Positions 48,587 through 57,480 of a DNA stretch of 57,595 nucleotides are shown one piece after another. The notes beneath the pieces were generated by a model that saw nothing but the letters and a program-made list of their open reading frames with translations, was not told the DNA's origin and ran no database searches. The stretch is taken from the NCBI GenBank assembly GCA_030058085.1, contig JASGTU010000222.1, forward strand, positions 1 to 57,595, in the 5' to 3' direction. Numbering within the stretch: the stretch's first letter is position 1; each line of letters opens with the position of its first letter. The DNA is from Chloroflexota bacterium. Its GTDB lineage: Bacteria; Chloroflexota; Anaerolineae; Caldilineales; Caldilineaceae. A program made the translations under genes and the position numbers.

Positions 48587-49648
48587 ATGTTTCAAAGAAC
48601 TCTGCTGATCCTGTCTATCATGGCGGCGCTGTTCGTCACCGCCTGCCAACCTGTGGCGCCGGCCGCGCCTGAACCGGCCATACTTACACTTGCTAGCCAT
48701 GACTCGTTCGCCGTCAGCGAAGATGTGGTCGCCGCCTTCGAGGAGCAACACGGCGTTAAGCTCCAGTTTCTTACGCTGGGCGACGCGGGTGAAGCGCTCA
48801 ACAAACTCATCCTCAGCGCCGATGCGCCGCTTGCCGACGTCTTCTTCGGCGTCGACAACACCTTCCTGAGCCGCGCGCTCAACGCCGACGTCTTCGCACC
48901 CTACGCATCGCCCCTATTGAGCCAAATCCCGGACGAACTTAAGCTGGATGCGAGCAACCGGCTCCTGCCCGTTGACTATGGCTTCGTCAACCTCAACGCC
49001 GATGCAGCCTGGTTCGAAGCCGCCGGCATTCCGCTGCCCGAAACGCTGGATGACCTGGCCAAGCCGGAATACGCCGGCCTGCTCGTCGCGCCCAACCCGG
49101 CCACATCCTCGCCCGGCCTTGCCTTCCTGCTCACCACCATTGCCCGCTTCGGCGAAGACGGCTACCTCGACTACTGGCAGGCGCTGCGCGACAACGACGT
49201 ACTTATCACCGGCGGTTGGAGCGAAGCCTACTTCGAGCATTTCACCGTCGGCTCCGGCGGCACGGGCGACCGTCCGCTCGTCGTGAGCTACAGCACGAGC
49301 CCGCCCGCCGACGTCCTATACGCCGCCGACGGACGCACCGAGCCCGCCAGCGTGAACATCTCACCCCCGGGCGAGACCTTCCGCCAGGTCGAGTTCATCG
49401 GCATCCTCAAGAACAGCCCGCGGCAAGAGCTTGCGCACACCCTGGTCGACTTCATGCTCGACACGGCTTTCCAAGAAGATATCCCACTGCAGATGTTCGT
49501 CTACCCTGCCAATGCCAACGCAGAGCTACCCGAGCTTTTCGTCCAGTTCGCCCAGGCGCCCGCCGGCCCCGCTGTGCTGCCGCCTGACGCCATCGAGGCC
49601 AGCCGCGACCGCTGGATCAGCGCCTGGACGGATCTGATGCTGCGTTGA
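48587..49648 (+). CDS. thiB: Thiamine ABC transporter substrate-binding lipoprotein
   Basis: Extracellular binding protein of 353 residues from the ATG at 48587 (GGAGG 6 nt upstream). The lipobox is VTAC (Cys about 20). The mature chain matches Thi[23 protein letters not shown], then [25 protein letters not shown], and [10 protein letters not shown] with [11 protein letters not shown], which line the thiamine site in the family. The upstream TPP riboswitch supports thiamine or TPP as ligand. A 10-bp hairpin separates it from thiP. Confidence 0.95.
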   Translation: MFQRTLLILSIMAALFVTACQPVAPAAPEPAILTLASHDSFAVSEDVVAAFEEQHGVKLQFLTLGDAGEALNKLILSADAPLADVFFGVDNTFLSRALNADVFAPYASPLLSQIPDELKLDASNRLLPVDYGFVNLNADAAWFEAAGIPLPETLDDLAKPEYAGLLVAPNPATSSPGLAFLLTTIARFGEDGYLDYWQALRDNDVLITGGWSEAYFEHFTVGSGGTGDRPLVVSYSTSPPADVLYAADGRTEPASVNISPPGETFRQVEFIGILKNSPRQELAHTLVDFMLDTAFQEDIPLQMFVYPANANAELPELFVQFAQAPAGPAVLPPDAIEASRDRWISAWTDLMLR

Positions 49649-49668
49649 CCACGCCCTAACCCGTCATA

Positions 49669-49694
49669 GCGGGGGCGAGTCCATTCGCCCCCGC
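49669..49694 (+). other. Intercistronic hairpin between thiB and thiP
   Basis: Perfect 10-bp, very GC-rich stem: GCGGGGGCGA (49669-49678) with TCGCCCCCGC (49685-49694), 6-nt loop, 20 nt after the thiB stop. No U-tract; probably an mRNA stabiliser that raises thiB over thiP and thiQ. Confidence 0.75.
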
Positions 49695-49730
49695 CTCGTG
49701 AATGCCAATCGCTACCGAACAAGGCGCGCC

Positions 49731-51392
49731 ATGCCCAAACGCATCCAACCGATCTATATCCTGGGCGTCATTCCCGCGCTCTTCCTAGCTTTCTTCTTCT
49801 TCTATCCTCTCGCCAACATCCTGCGCGTCAGCTTCACCGGGGAAATCGGCGTGCAGGATGGCGGCATCGCTGAGATCCTGCAACGCCCCTTCTTCTGGCG
49901 CATTCTTTGGTTTACAACCTGGCAAGCCGCCGCCTCAACCTTGCTCACGCTCGCCGTAGGCATGCCACTCGCCTACGTCTTCGCCCATTTTGACTTCGCC
50001 GGCAAAACCGTGCTGCGCGCCCTGACGACGATCCCGTTCGTCATGCCGACCGTCGTCGTTGCTGTCGCCTTCACTTCTCTCCTCGGTCGCACAGGCCTCC
50101 TCAACCAGTGGCTGCAAGCCCTGTTGCGCCTAGACCAGCCGCCGCTCAGCCTGGAACAGACGATCTGGATTATCTTGCTCGCCCATGCCTTTTACAACGT
50201 CAGCGTCATTGTACGCACCGTAGGCGGCTTCTGGGCCAACCTCAATCCCGCCATCACCGAAGCAGCCTCGGTCCTCGGCGCGTCCGGCCTCCGTCTGTTT
50301 GCCACCGTCACCCTGCCGCTGCTTATGCCCAGCATCGCCGCGTCGAGCTTGCTCGTTTTCCTCTTCTGCTTCACCAGCTTCGGCGTCGTCCTCATCCTGG
50401 GCGGGCTGCGCTTCGCCACCATCGAAGTCGAGATCTACCGGCAAGCTGTCAGCCTCTTCAACCTACGCGCCGCCGCTTTCCTCAGCCTCGTTCAGATGGC
50501 GATCACCTTTACCGTCATGTCTGTCTACACGCGTCTCCAGGCGCGCACCAGCATCCCGCTCGACATGCGCCCGCGCAGCGTCACGGCGCGCAGGCCGGTG
50601 ACGACTATCGACCGCGCCGTCGTTCTGCTCAGCGCCGGCTTCATGCTCTTCGTCCTGCTGGCGCCCCTCGCCGCCCTGTTGTGGCAGAGCGTCACACTGG
50701 GCGGACAGGGCATCACGCTGGATTACTACCAGGAGTTGACGATCAACCGCCGGCAGAGCGCATTCTACGTCAGTCCGCTCACAGCTGTGCGCAATTCTCT
50801 CTTCTTTGCCCTGGTCACCGTCGTATTGAGTCTGGCATTAGGCGCCATCAGCGCCTATCTCCTTGCCCGGCCGCGCAGCCGTCTCAGCGCCGCGCTTGAC
50901 CCCATCTTCCTGTTGCCGCTCGGCACGTCCGCCGTCACCCTCGGCTACGGCTACATCATCTCGATGGGGACCCTGCGCACCTCCATCTGGCTCGTTCCCG
51001 TGGCGCACACCCTGATCGCCATGCCCTTCGTCGTGCGCACCGTCCTGCCGGCGCTGCGCGGCATCGACCCGCGCCTGCGCGAGTCTGCCATGGTCATGGG
51101 CGCGTCACCGCGCCGCACCTGGCGCGAGGTCGATGTGCCCATCCTGGCGCGCACGCTCGCCGTCGGTGCGGCCTTCGCCTTCACCATTAGCCTGGGCGAA
51201 TTCGGCGCCACCCTGCTTGTCAGCCGGCCCGACGTGCCCACCATGCCCGTCGTCATCTTCCGCGCGTTGGGGCAGCCGGGCTTGCTCAACTACGGACAGG
51301 CCCTCGCCATGAGCGCCATTCTGATGATCGTCTCGGCATTGGGCCTTATCGCCATCGAACGCTTCCGCTTCGAAGACATCGGGGAGTTCTAG
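49731..51392 (+). CDS. thiP: Thiamine ABC transporter permease (fused two-domain)
   Basis: Membrane permease of 553 residues made of two fused six-helix halves, as in ThiP. The first EAA-like loop ([21 protein letters not shown], about 180-200) and the second ([20 protein letters not shown], about 460-480) each contact the ATPase. The ATG at 49731 has AAGG 8 nt upstream; a GTG at 49698 is possible but lies by the hairpin. Nine nucleotides separate it from thiQ. The operon order thiB-thiP-thiQ is classical. Confidence 0.94.
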   Translation: MPKRIQPIYILGVIPALFLAFFFFYPLANILRVSFTGEIGVQDGGIAEILQRPFFWRILWFTTWQAAASTLLTLAVGMPLAYVFAHFDFAGKTVLRALTTIPFVMPTVVVAVAFTSLLGRTGLLNQWLQALLRLDQPPLSLEQTIWIILLAHAFYNVSVIVRTVGGFWANLNPAITEAASVLGASGLRLFATVTLPLLMPSIAASSLLVFLFCFTSFGVVLILGGLRFATIEVEIYRQAVSLFNLRAAAFLSLVQMAITFTVMSVYTRLQARTSIPLDMRPRSVTARRPVTTIDRAVVLLSAGFMLFVLLAPLAALLWQSVTLGGQGITLDYYQELTINRRQSAFYVSPLTAVRNSLFFALVTVVLSLALGAISAYLLARPRSRLSAALDPIFLLPLGTSAVTLGYGYIISMGTLRTSIWLVPVAHTLIAMPFVVRTVLPALRGIDPRLRESAMVMGASPRRTWREVDVPILARTLAVGAAFAFTISLGEFGATLLVSRPDVPTMPVVIFRALGQPGLLNYGQALAMSAILMIVSALGLIAIERFRFEDIGEF

Positions 51393-51400
51393 GAACCGGC

Positions 51401-52639
51401 ATGCAATCAACCCCTACGCACAAACCATCGGAGCCAGACGCCATGAACCAATCGCCGATCCTCAGGCTTTCGGGCATCCGCAAACGCTACGGCCCGAACA
51501 CGCTGGCGTTAGCCGGAGTCGACCTCGACGTGGCGCCGGGCGAAATCGTCTGTTTGCTCGGCCCCAGCGGCTGCGGCAAGACGACGCTCCTCCGCGTCGT
51601 CGCCGGTCTAGAGACGCCTGATTCAGGCGCCGTCTGGTTCAACCGACAAGATCTCTCCGTCGTGCCCGTCCACCAACGCCGCTTCGGCTTCATGTTTCAA
51701 GACTTCGCCCTTTTCCCGCACAAGTCCGTCGCAGAGAACGTCGCCTTCGGCCTGCGCATGGAAAGGTTGCCTGCCGCCAAGATCAAGACACGCGTCGAGG
51801 AGATGCTGCGCCTGGTCGGGTTGCAAGCCTATGCCGAGCGTTCCGTCTTCGAACTCAGCGGCGGCGAACGCCAACGCGTCGCCCTGGCGCGCAGCCTCGC
51901 GCCCGCCCCGCAACTCCTCATGCTGGACGAGCCGCTTGGCAGCCTCGACCGCACCTTGCGTGAAGAACTGATGATGGAGCTGCGCGCCATCCTCAAGCGC
52001 GTCGGCGTGACAGCGCTCTATGTCACCCATGACCAGGAGGAGGCCTACGCAGTAGGCGACCGCATCGTCATCATGCTTGCCGGCGATATCGTCCAAATCG
52101 GCGCGCCCCAAGCCGTCTACCGCCAGCCCGCTGATCGGAGCATCGCCCGCTTTCTCGGCTTCTCCAACATCCTGCCGGCGCAGCGCCATCCACAACAGCC
52201 CGACCTACTGCACACCGCAATCGGCGACATCTCGAGCGAGCAGATCGCCGGTGCGGAGTCACTCGACCGGCTGCTGCTCCTCATCCGCCCGGAAAGCGCG
52301 CGCATCGACTCGTCGCAGCCGGCGGACGCGCGCCAACCGTACCTTCGCGACCATCGCCAGGCAAGCCATGCTTGTCTAGGCCTTACGGGCTATCTGTCGG
52401 GGCGTTCATTTCGGGGCAGCCAATACCGCATCGCCCTGCGCGTCCCTGCGCCTCAGGACGACCTGATCCTGACATTCGACCTGCCCGCCTACCAGTCATC
52501 AGGCGATCCCGGCGCACTGCATCCGGTCGAATTGCCTGCCGACGGCGAGCTCTTGCGCCTAACGATTTACCCCAACCTCATCACCGTTATGGAGGACGAG
52601 GCTGAACCGGATCACGCGACGCAGCGGTCGGCAGGCTAA
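51401..52639 (+). CDS. thiQ: Thiamine-type ABC transporter ATPase with C-terminal TOBE-like extension
   Basis: ATPase of 412 residues, much longer than enteric ThiQ (about 230). Walker A is GPSGCGKTT, the Q-loop FMFQDFALFPH, the signature LSGGERQRVALARSL, and Walker B is LLMLDEPLGSLD, with YVTHDQEEA. After about residue 240 a TOBE-like regulatory region follows, as in PotA/FbpC-type ATPases, with a low-complexity stretch (ADARQPYLRDHRQASHAC). Context (riboswitch, thiB, thiP) argues for thiamine import. ATG 51401 follows GGAA; ATG 51443 is an alternative. Its TAA abuts the opposing gene's stop. Confidence 0.9.
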   Translation: MQSTPTHKPSEPDAMNQSPILRLSGIRKRYGPNTLALAGVDLDVAPGEIVCLLGPSGCGKTTLLRVVAGLETPDSGAVWFNRQDLSVVPVHQRRFGFMFQDFALFPHKSVAENVAFGLRMERLPAAKIKTRVEEMLRLVGLQAYAERSVFELSGGERQRVALARSLAPAPQLLMLDEPLGSLDRTLREELMMELRAILKRVGVTALYVTHDQEEAYAVGDRIVIMLAGDIVQIGAPQAVYRQPADRSIARFLGFSNILPAQRHPQQPDLLHTAIGDISSEQIAGAESLDRLLLLIRPESARIDSSQPADARQPYLRDHRQASHACLGLTGYLSGRSFRGSQYRIALRVPAPQDDLILTFDLPAYQSSGDPGALHPVELPADGELLRLTIYPNLITVMEDEAEPDHATQRSAG

Positions 52640-53473
52640 CTACTCGGCGGGCGTCAACAGCGTCTCGTTGCTCGTATTAGCCGCCGCCCACGCCTCTGTC
52701 CCGTCGACAAGCTGCACCAGCCACCACACGATGGTGTCGGAAGTGCCTTGGGTCATCGTCGGCCCGCCGATCACGATGGCCTCATCCCCGTCCATCATAT
52801 AGCCGATCGGATTACCTGCGTCTGCACCCGGCTCACTGCGCAGCGTCAGGCGCAGGCCGGGCACGATCGCCACGCGCATACCGACGCCGATCTGCGGATT
52901 GGCGTTGCGGCTGGGCGGCAAGTCGACGGCAGCCGCCGGTGCGTCTGCTTCTGTCGCAGACTGTGTCAGACCGGCGACCATCTGCATCGCTACCGTCGGC
53001 GCAATCGCGCCTGTGGCCGGCTCATCCGTCTGCTCATCAGAGTCGTTCCCGCTCAACGCCCACGCGGCGACGCTGAGCGCTAGCAAAACCGCGATCACCC
53101 CTAGCGCCGCCGTCATGGGAATCTGCGGGCGCCGCGACCTCTTCACGGGCCGGATGCGCTCGGCGGGGAGCCGCACATCCATCGCATCCCGCATCTGGCT
53201 GATCTGCATGATGCGCAGCGGCAGCGGCTCCGGGCTGGCGAAGCTCTCCTGCAAAACGGCGCGGCATTGCTTCACTGCCCCTTCGTGGACATGGCTCGGC
53301 AGCTCGTCATACAGATGCAATTCGGCCCGCACAGGCTGCCCCTGGCTGTCCATGAAGACCAGCAATCCGGCTACAGGCCATGCGTTGGCGTCTGTGATGT
53401 TGAAGTAGCGCGCCGGTATCGCCTGGGCGCCTTCGGAGCCGCCCCCTAGTTCGCGCACACCACTGCCCTGCAT
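52640..53473 (-). CDS. Single-pass membrane protein with C-terminal SH3b domain
   Basis: 277 residues. An N-terminal cytoplasmic domain (about 1-115; RYFNITDANAWPVAGLLVFMD, ELHLYDELPSHVH) of unknown type precedes one transmembrane helix (about 122-143, MTAALGVIAVLLALSVAAWAL). An Ala/Thr/Asp linker leads to an SH3b-like domain outside (about 198-277; IVPGLRLTLRSEPGADAG, WWLVQLVDGTEAWAA). The layout suits a sensor carrying a signal across the membrane, but no signalling enzyme motif is present. It is the last gene of a minus-strand trio, 1 nt after the lipoprotein gene, and its stop touches the thiQ stop. Confidence 0.82.
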   Translation of the reverse strand: MQGSGVRELGGGSEGAQAIPARYFNITDANAWPVAGLLVFMDSQGQPVRAELHLYDELPSHVHEGAVKQCRAVLQESFASPEPLPLRIMQISQMRDAMDVRLPAERIRPVKRSRRPQIPMTAALGVIAVLLALSVAAWALSGNDSDEQTDEPATGAIAPTVAMQMVAGLTQSATEADAPAAAVDLPPSRNANPQIGVGMRVAIVPGLRLTLRSEPGADAGNPIGYMMDGDEAIVIGGPTMTQGTSDTIVWWLVQLVDGTEAWAAANTSNETLLTPAE

Positions 53474-53474
53474 C

Positions 53475-54323
53475 TCACTCTCCTCTGTCAGAGGGCGCCG
53501 CCACTGTCACCGTACCGCCGATCTGGGCGTGTTGGCTGTCGTATGTGAGTATGCGCAAGTGAAACTCGGCTGCGATGTCGGGGCGTAGATTGCCCATCCA
53601 GCGAACGCTGTCCCCAACCTTCCGGTATGGGTACTCGTCCGCGTCGAGGCCAGTCAGTTCAGCGCCGAACTCGTTTTCGCCCGCATAACCGAGCGTAGTG
53701 CCAGGGATCGTCTCTCCTACGGCGACACGCGCGGTGTAGGGAAACTTCACGCCCTGCCCAACCAAAGCCAGATTGGTCTTCTGCGGCGCAACGCCCGTGA
53801 TCTTGAGCTGATGGACGCCAGCCGCGCGCACCTGGGCTTCTCCCACATGGTAGATACGCAGTCGAGCGCTGTACTCCACGCCTTGCAAGCCGGGCCACGC
53901 GCCGTCAAAATCGAGCGAGTCTCCCACCGTACGCACACTGCGCATGCTCAGAATCTCGAACTCCGCGCCGTTCGAGCCTGTACGCGTCAAGTATAGATCA
54001 GTCCCCGGCACATAATTGCCCGCGACAACCCTGCGCTCGACCGGCCCGCGCAAGACGATGCCGCCCGGCACAGACTCGACGATGGGCAGGGAGTCGACGC
54101 CCGGCAAATCGGCCAAATCGCTCAAGTCGGGAAGTCCTAAGTCCTGCCACATGTTCGCCAGATCGCCCAGATCAGCCGGCAGCCGAAATCCATCACCGCT
54201 ATCATTCCCGCTATCTTGCCCTGGCAGCGGGATCGGCGCCTGAACAGGCAGGCTGCAGCCGGCCAATAGGACAGCCGCCATCACAAGCACCATCGCAAAT
54301 CGGGCGCCTTTCATAATCCGCAC
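53475..54323 (-). CDS. Lipoprotein, unrecognised
   Basis: 282-residue lipoprotein: signal peptide with LLAGC (Cys about 23), a short acidic Gly/Asp/Ser spacer, then a Leu/Asp-rich stretch (LPADLGDLANMWQDLG) and a beta-rich body with repeated V-G-[DE]-pattern turns (VVAGNYVPGTDLYLT, VAVGETIPGTTLGYA). The two halves of the body look internally similar, perhaps two Ig-like or TIG-like domains. No family recognised. Middle gene of the minus-strand trio: 19 nt after the metallopeptidase gene, 1 nt before the SH3b membrane protein gene. Confidence 0.8.
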   Translation of the reverse strand: MRIMKGARFAMVLVMAAVLLAGCSLPVQAPIPLPGQDSGNDSGDGFRLPADLGDLANMWQDLGLPDLSDLADLPGVDSLPIVESVPGGIVLRGPVERRVVAGNYVPGTDLYLTRTGSNGAEFEILSMRSVRTVGDSLDFDGAWPGLQGVEYSARLRIYHVGEAQVRAAGVHQLKITGVAPQKTNLALVGQGVKFPYTARVAVGETIPGTTLGYAGENEFGAELTGLDADEYPYRKVGDSVRWMGNLRPDIAAEFHLRILTYDSQHAQIGGTVTVAAPSDRGE

Positions 54324-54342
54324 CCTATCCTTTCTCAGCGCG

Positions 54343-54732
54343 CTAATACGCGCCTATCTCTCGCAGTCGCTCATCGGAAATACCGAAATGGTGAGCCACC
54401 TCATGTAGAACCGTGCGTCGCACCTGTTCCCTCACGGCGTCTTCATCGTCTGGCGCGCACATGCGCAGGATCGGCCCGCGAAAGATCGTAATCTTGTCCG
54501 GCGGGACCAATCCATAGTACTGGCTGCGTTCCGTCAGCGGCACACCCTCATAGAGGCCCAAGAGCGTGTGCCCCACGCGCGTATCTGTACTCGTAAGCTG
54601 CGCCCGGCTTGGCCACTGCTCCACAGTCACTGCCAGGTTGTCGACCACTTGCCAAAACTCGTCGGGGATCGAAGCCAGCGCTTCTTCCACGAGTTCCTCA
54701 AAACGCTCAGTTGATATCATCGCCTCTTCCAC
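54343..54732 (-). CDS. Zincin-like metallopeptidase (PF06262-type)
   Basis: Small metallopeptidase of 129 residues with the zinc motif HEVAHHFGISDERL (HExxH) near the C-terminus and the family pattern ERFEELVEEALASIPDEFW at the start, with KITIFRGPI before the active site. Size and motif match the short minimal zincin family common in Actinobacteria and Chloroflexi, whose substrates are unknown. GTG at 54732 or ATG at 54720 are both possible starts. It is the first gene of the trio that diverges from the kinase gene. Confidence 0.9.
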   Translation of the reverse strand: MEEAMISTERFEELVEEALASIPDEFWQVVDNLAVTVEQWPSRAQLTSTDTRVGHTLLGLYEGVPLTERSQYYGLVPPDKITIFRGPILRMCAPDDEDAVREQVRRTVLHEVAHHFGISDERLREIGAY

Positions 54733-54935
54733 ACCGACACCTATAGGGGCCGCACCATATCGCTCGTCAGCATTTTATCATAGGTGACGCCGCCCATATA
54801 CACACTCACCCCTTCTGGGGAGATATCGATGTGCCTTCACCCACGCTCATTCGCTCGAATGCTGGTCGATCGCCGCCGGCGTCACCCCTCTTCTCCTCGC
54901 GACTTTACCGCTCTGCGCGTCCATGCCATTACCCA

Positions 54936-54944
54936 TGCTATAAT
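54936..54944 (+). promoter_or_regulatory. Extended -10 promoter of the kinase gene
   Basis: TGC followed by a perfect TATAAT (54939-54944), 21 nt before the ATG; the GGAGAG ribosome site follows, so the leader is very short. Confidence 0.68.
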
Positions 54945-54964
54945 GTCCACATCGGAGAGTTGCC

Positions 54965-56323
54965 ATGAACCAATTGCTCAAACTCGGCCAAACGATCACC
55001 GGTGAAACGTCCGGCCTGACCGCCCAAATCGACGGCTTTCTAGGCGGCGGCGGCCAAGGCGAAGTCTATCGCGCCTCGGTCGACAGCCAGCCGTTGGCGA
55101 TTAAATGGTTCTTCCCGCACTACCTGAAGCAAGACGCCCGCCTGCGCGAGCGTCTTGAGCGCGCGGTGCGCACCGGCGCACCCAGCGACCGCTTTCTCTG
55201 GCCGAGCGAACTCGCTGCGGCGCCCGGCGTCTCAGGCTTCGGCTACATCATGGACCTGCGCGAGGAACGCTTCAAGGGAATGGTTGACCTTGTGACGCGT
55301 CGCGTCGAGCCGTCCTTCCGCGCCCTGGTCACTGCCGCCTTCGAGCTTGCTCACTCCTATCTGCAGCTTCACGCCCGCGGCTTCTGCTATCGCGACATCT
55401 CCTTTGGCAATGTCTTCTTCGACCCAGCCACGGGCGAGGTGCGCATCTGCGACAACGACAACGTCGACATCGACGGTCAACCCGGCACGATCGGCGGCAC
55501 CGCCCGCTTCATGGCCCCCGAATTGGTCACCGGCCTGGCCGCGCCCAGCACGCAAACCGATCTCTTTTCGCTTGCCGTATTGCTCTTCTATCTGTTGCTC
55601 AACCATCACCCGCTGGAAGGGGAGCGCGAGACCGCTATCCGCTGCTTCGACCTGCCGGCCATGACCAGGCTCTACGGCAGCGACCCGGTCTTCATCTTTG
55701 ACCCGCTTGACGACTCCAATCGCCCGCAGACCGGCTTTCACGACAACGCGCTGGCGTTCTGGCCCATATACCCCCAGTTCCTGCGCGATCTGTTCATCCG
55801 CGCTTTCACGGTAGGCATCCGCGACAGCCAGCAGGGCCGCGTACGCGAGAGTGAATGGCGCGCCGCCATGATCCGCCTGCGCGACGCCATTTTCTTCTGC
55901 CCCCGCTGCGGCGCTGAATGCTTCTACGACGCAGCCGCTCTCCACACCGGACCCGACAAAAGTCTGCGCGGCCAACCGTGCTGGTCATGCAAGTCGCCGT
56001 TGCAGCCGCCGCTGCGTATCCGCATCGCCTACACCGCCGCGGCCAACCTGCCTCCGGCGGTAGTCATGCTCAACCACGACACGCAGCTCTTCCCCCATCA
56101 CGTCGACCATAACTGCGCCTACGACTTCAGCCAACCCATCGCCGAGGTTAGCCGCCACCCAAGCGATCCTCGCATCTGGGGGCTGAAGAACCTGAGTCCA
56201 GACGTGTGGACCGCTGTTGCTCCCGCTGGCGAGATTCGCACGGTCGAGCCGGGCCGCAGCATGACCCTAGCCGCCGGCGTGCGCATTCAGTTCGGCTCCG
56301 GCGAAGGAGAGATCCGCTTTTAA
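54965..56323 (+). CDS. Eukaryotic-type protein kinase-like protein with zinc ribbon and C-terminal beta domain
   Basis: 452 residues. Kinase landmarks: Gly loop LGGGGQGEVY (26-35), ATP lysine K47 (AIKW), catalytic loop YRDISFGN (Y142-N149; Tyr replaces the usual His), metal motif DND in place of DFG (163-165), and APE at 184-186. D144, N149 and D163 are present, so activity is possible. A zinc ribbon (C313, C316, C340, C343) and a C-terminal domain with WGLKNLS and FGSGEGEIRF follow. This layout resembles kinases found with vWA and PP2C partners, which are not seen here. No membrane segment. A membrane SH3b gene begins 19 nt after the stop. Confidence 0.87.
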   Translation: MNQLLKLGQTITGETSGLTAQIDGFLGGGGQGEVYRASVDSQPLAIKWFFPHYLKQDARLRERLERAVRTGAPSDRFLWPSELAAAPGVSGFGYIMDLREERFKGMVDLVTRRVEPSFRALVTAAFELAHSYLQLHARGFCYRDISFGNVFFDPATGEVRICDNDNVDIDGQPGTIGGTARFMAPELVTGLAAPSTQTDLFSLAVLLFYLLLNHHPLEGERETAIRCFDLPAMTRLYGSDPVFIFDPLDDSNRPQTGFHDNALAFWPIYPQFLRDLFIRAFTVGIRDSQQGRVRESEWRAAMIRLRDAIFFCPRCGAECFYDAAALHTGPDKSLRGQPCWSCKSPLQPPLRIRIAYTAAANLPPAVVMLNHDTQLFPHHVDHNCAYDFSQPIAEVSRHPSDPRIWGLKNLSPDVWTAVAPAGEIRTVEPGRSMTLAAGVRIQFGSGEGEIRF

Positions 56324-56342
56324 CTCGCGCCGCGCGCAGAGC

Positions 56343-57428
56343 ATGATGAAGAACCAGCCCAGACGCGTCCTGAAAGAACTGATCGAACGGTATGGCGTCG
56401 AACTCGCCGCCGACCCGCGACGCACCGAAGCCTTGCTCAACGATCTTTGCGGACAATACCGCCGCGAGATTTTCGTTCTTGTCAACGCGCAGCGCCAAAA
56501 TGTGCCCGCCGAACTCCTTGCCGCCCCGGCGTGGATGCCGCGCAGCGCCGTCTGGGAACGTCTGTCTCGCCGCCTCCAGGATAAACTGGCCCTAGCCGAG
56601 GACGCTGCAGAATGGGCTGTGGAGTCATGGGCCGGCGCGCTGAGCTTAGCCGGGGCGCCGGCCGGCTTTCACTCACGCCTTGGTCGAAGGTCGGCAGGGC
56701 GACAATCCGCCCGTTCTGATGTAGAATCTAAGGCGGATGCAGGCCAGCCGCCCTTGCAACAAGCCGCAGTGACGACCCCGGCGCCCCGTGCCGTTGAGCG
56801 CTCAGATCGGACGCGTAGCGCCGAGCCCGCGACACAGGCCTACATTTGGATCGCCGGGGCCGTGTTGGCTGCGCTGCTGCTCTGGGTCGTCTTCGATGGT
56901 GCGGGCTTGCTGGCCCAGCCTGTTCGCCTGCTGGCAGGCCCGCAGCGCTGGCTCATGGCCGTGCGCCATGAGCCGGGCGATCTGGTGCAGACTGTCTATA
57001 CGCTGCCGCGTACAGCCTGGGTTAGCGAAGGTCCCCTCTTGGTACGCAGCGGACCTTCTGTTGAGGATGACACTTTGGCGATGCTCGAAGCCGGCGCCGT
57101 CGTCACAGTCGTGGCCTATTCGCGCGACGCACAATGGTCGCAGATCTCGCAACCGGCGGAGGGTTGGGTCAGCAATCGCTACCTGAACTTTCTGCCGCCA
57201 GGCGACGTCTCTATACCCGTGCGCATCGGTGCGGAAGAAATGATCGCCGTCGCCACGCAAACGCCGGTCCGAGAAACGCCGAACATAGCCGGAACAATCG
57301 CCGGCACGTTGGGAGCAGGCGCCGGCGTTACCGTTGTCGCCGTGACGGTCGATTCGCAGTGGCGTCACGTGATTGACCCCCTGCCGGGCTGGGTAGCGTC
57401 CGTCGACCTTCAGGTCACGCCCGAATAG
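56343..57428 (+). CDS. Membrane protein with N-terminal helical module and tandem SH3b domains
   Basis: 361 residues in three parts. The N-terminal 60-residue helical module (VLKELIERYGVELAADPRR, LLNDLCGQYRREIFVLVNA) looks like a small protein-protein docking domain. A polar Ala/Gln/Arg linker precedes one transmembrane helix (about 167-188, IWIAGAVLAALLLWVVF). Outside lie two SH3b domains (about 225-290, VSEGPLLVRSGPSVEDDT; about 292-361, VRETPNIAGTI). It is 19 nt after the kinase gene, so the extracellular SH3b sensor and the intracellular kinase are probably co-expressed. Mechanism inferred from layout only. Confidence 0.85.
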   Translation: MMKNQPRRVLKELIERYGVELAADPRRTEALLNDLCGQYRREIFVLVNAQRQNVPAELLAAPAWMPRSAVWERLSRRLQDKLALAEDAAEWAVESWAGALSLAGAPAGFHSRLGRRSAGRQSARSDVESKADAGQPPLQQAAVTTPAPRAVERSDRTRSAEPATQAYIWIAGAVLAALLLWVVFDGAGLLAQPVRLLAGPQRWLMAVRHEPGDLVQTVYTLPRTAWVSEGPLLVRSGPSVEDDTLAMLEAGAVVTVVAYSRDAQWSQISQPAEGWVSNRYLNFLPPGDVSIPVRIGAEEMIAVATQTPVRETPNIAGTIAGTLGAGAGVTVVAVTVDSQWRHVIDPLPGWVASVDLQVTPE

Positions 57429-57480
57429 GATCCAAAGCGGTACGGCTAAACCGTTCGCATTCACAATTCAAAAGGTGAGA

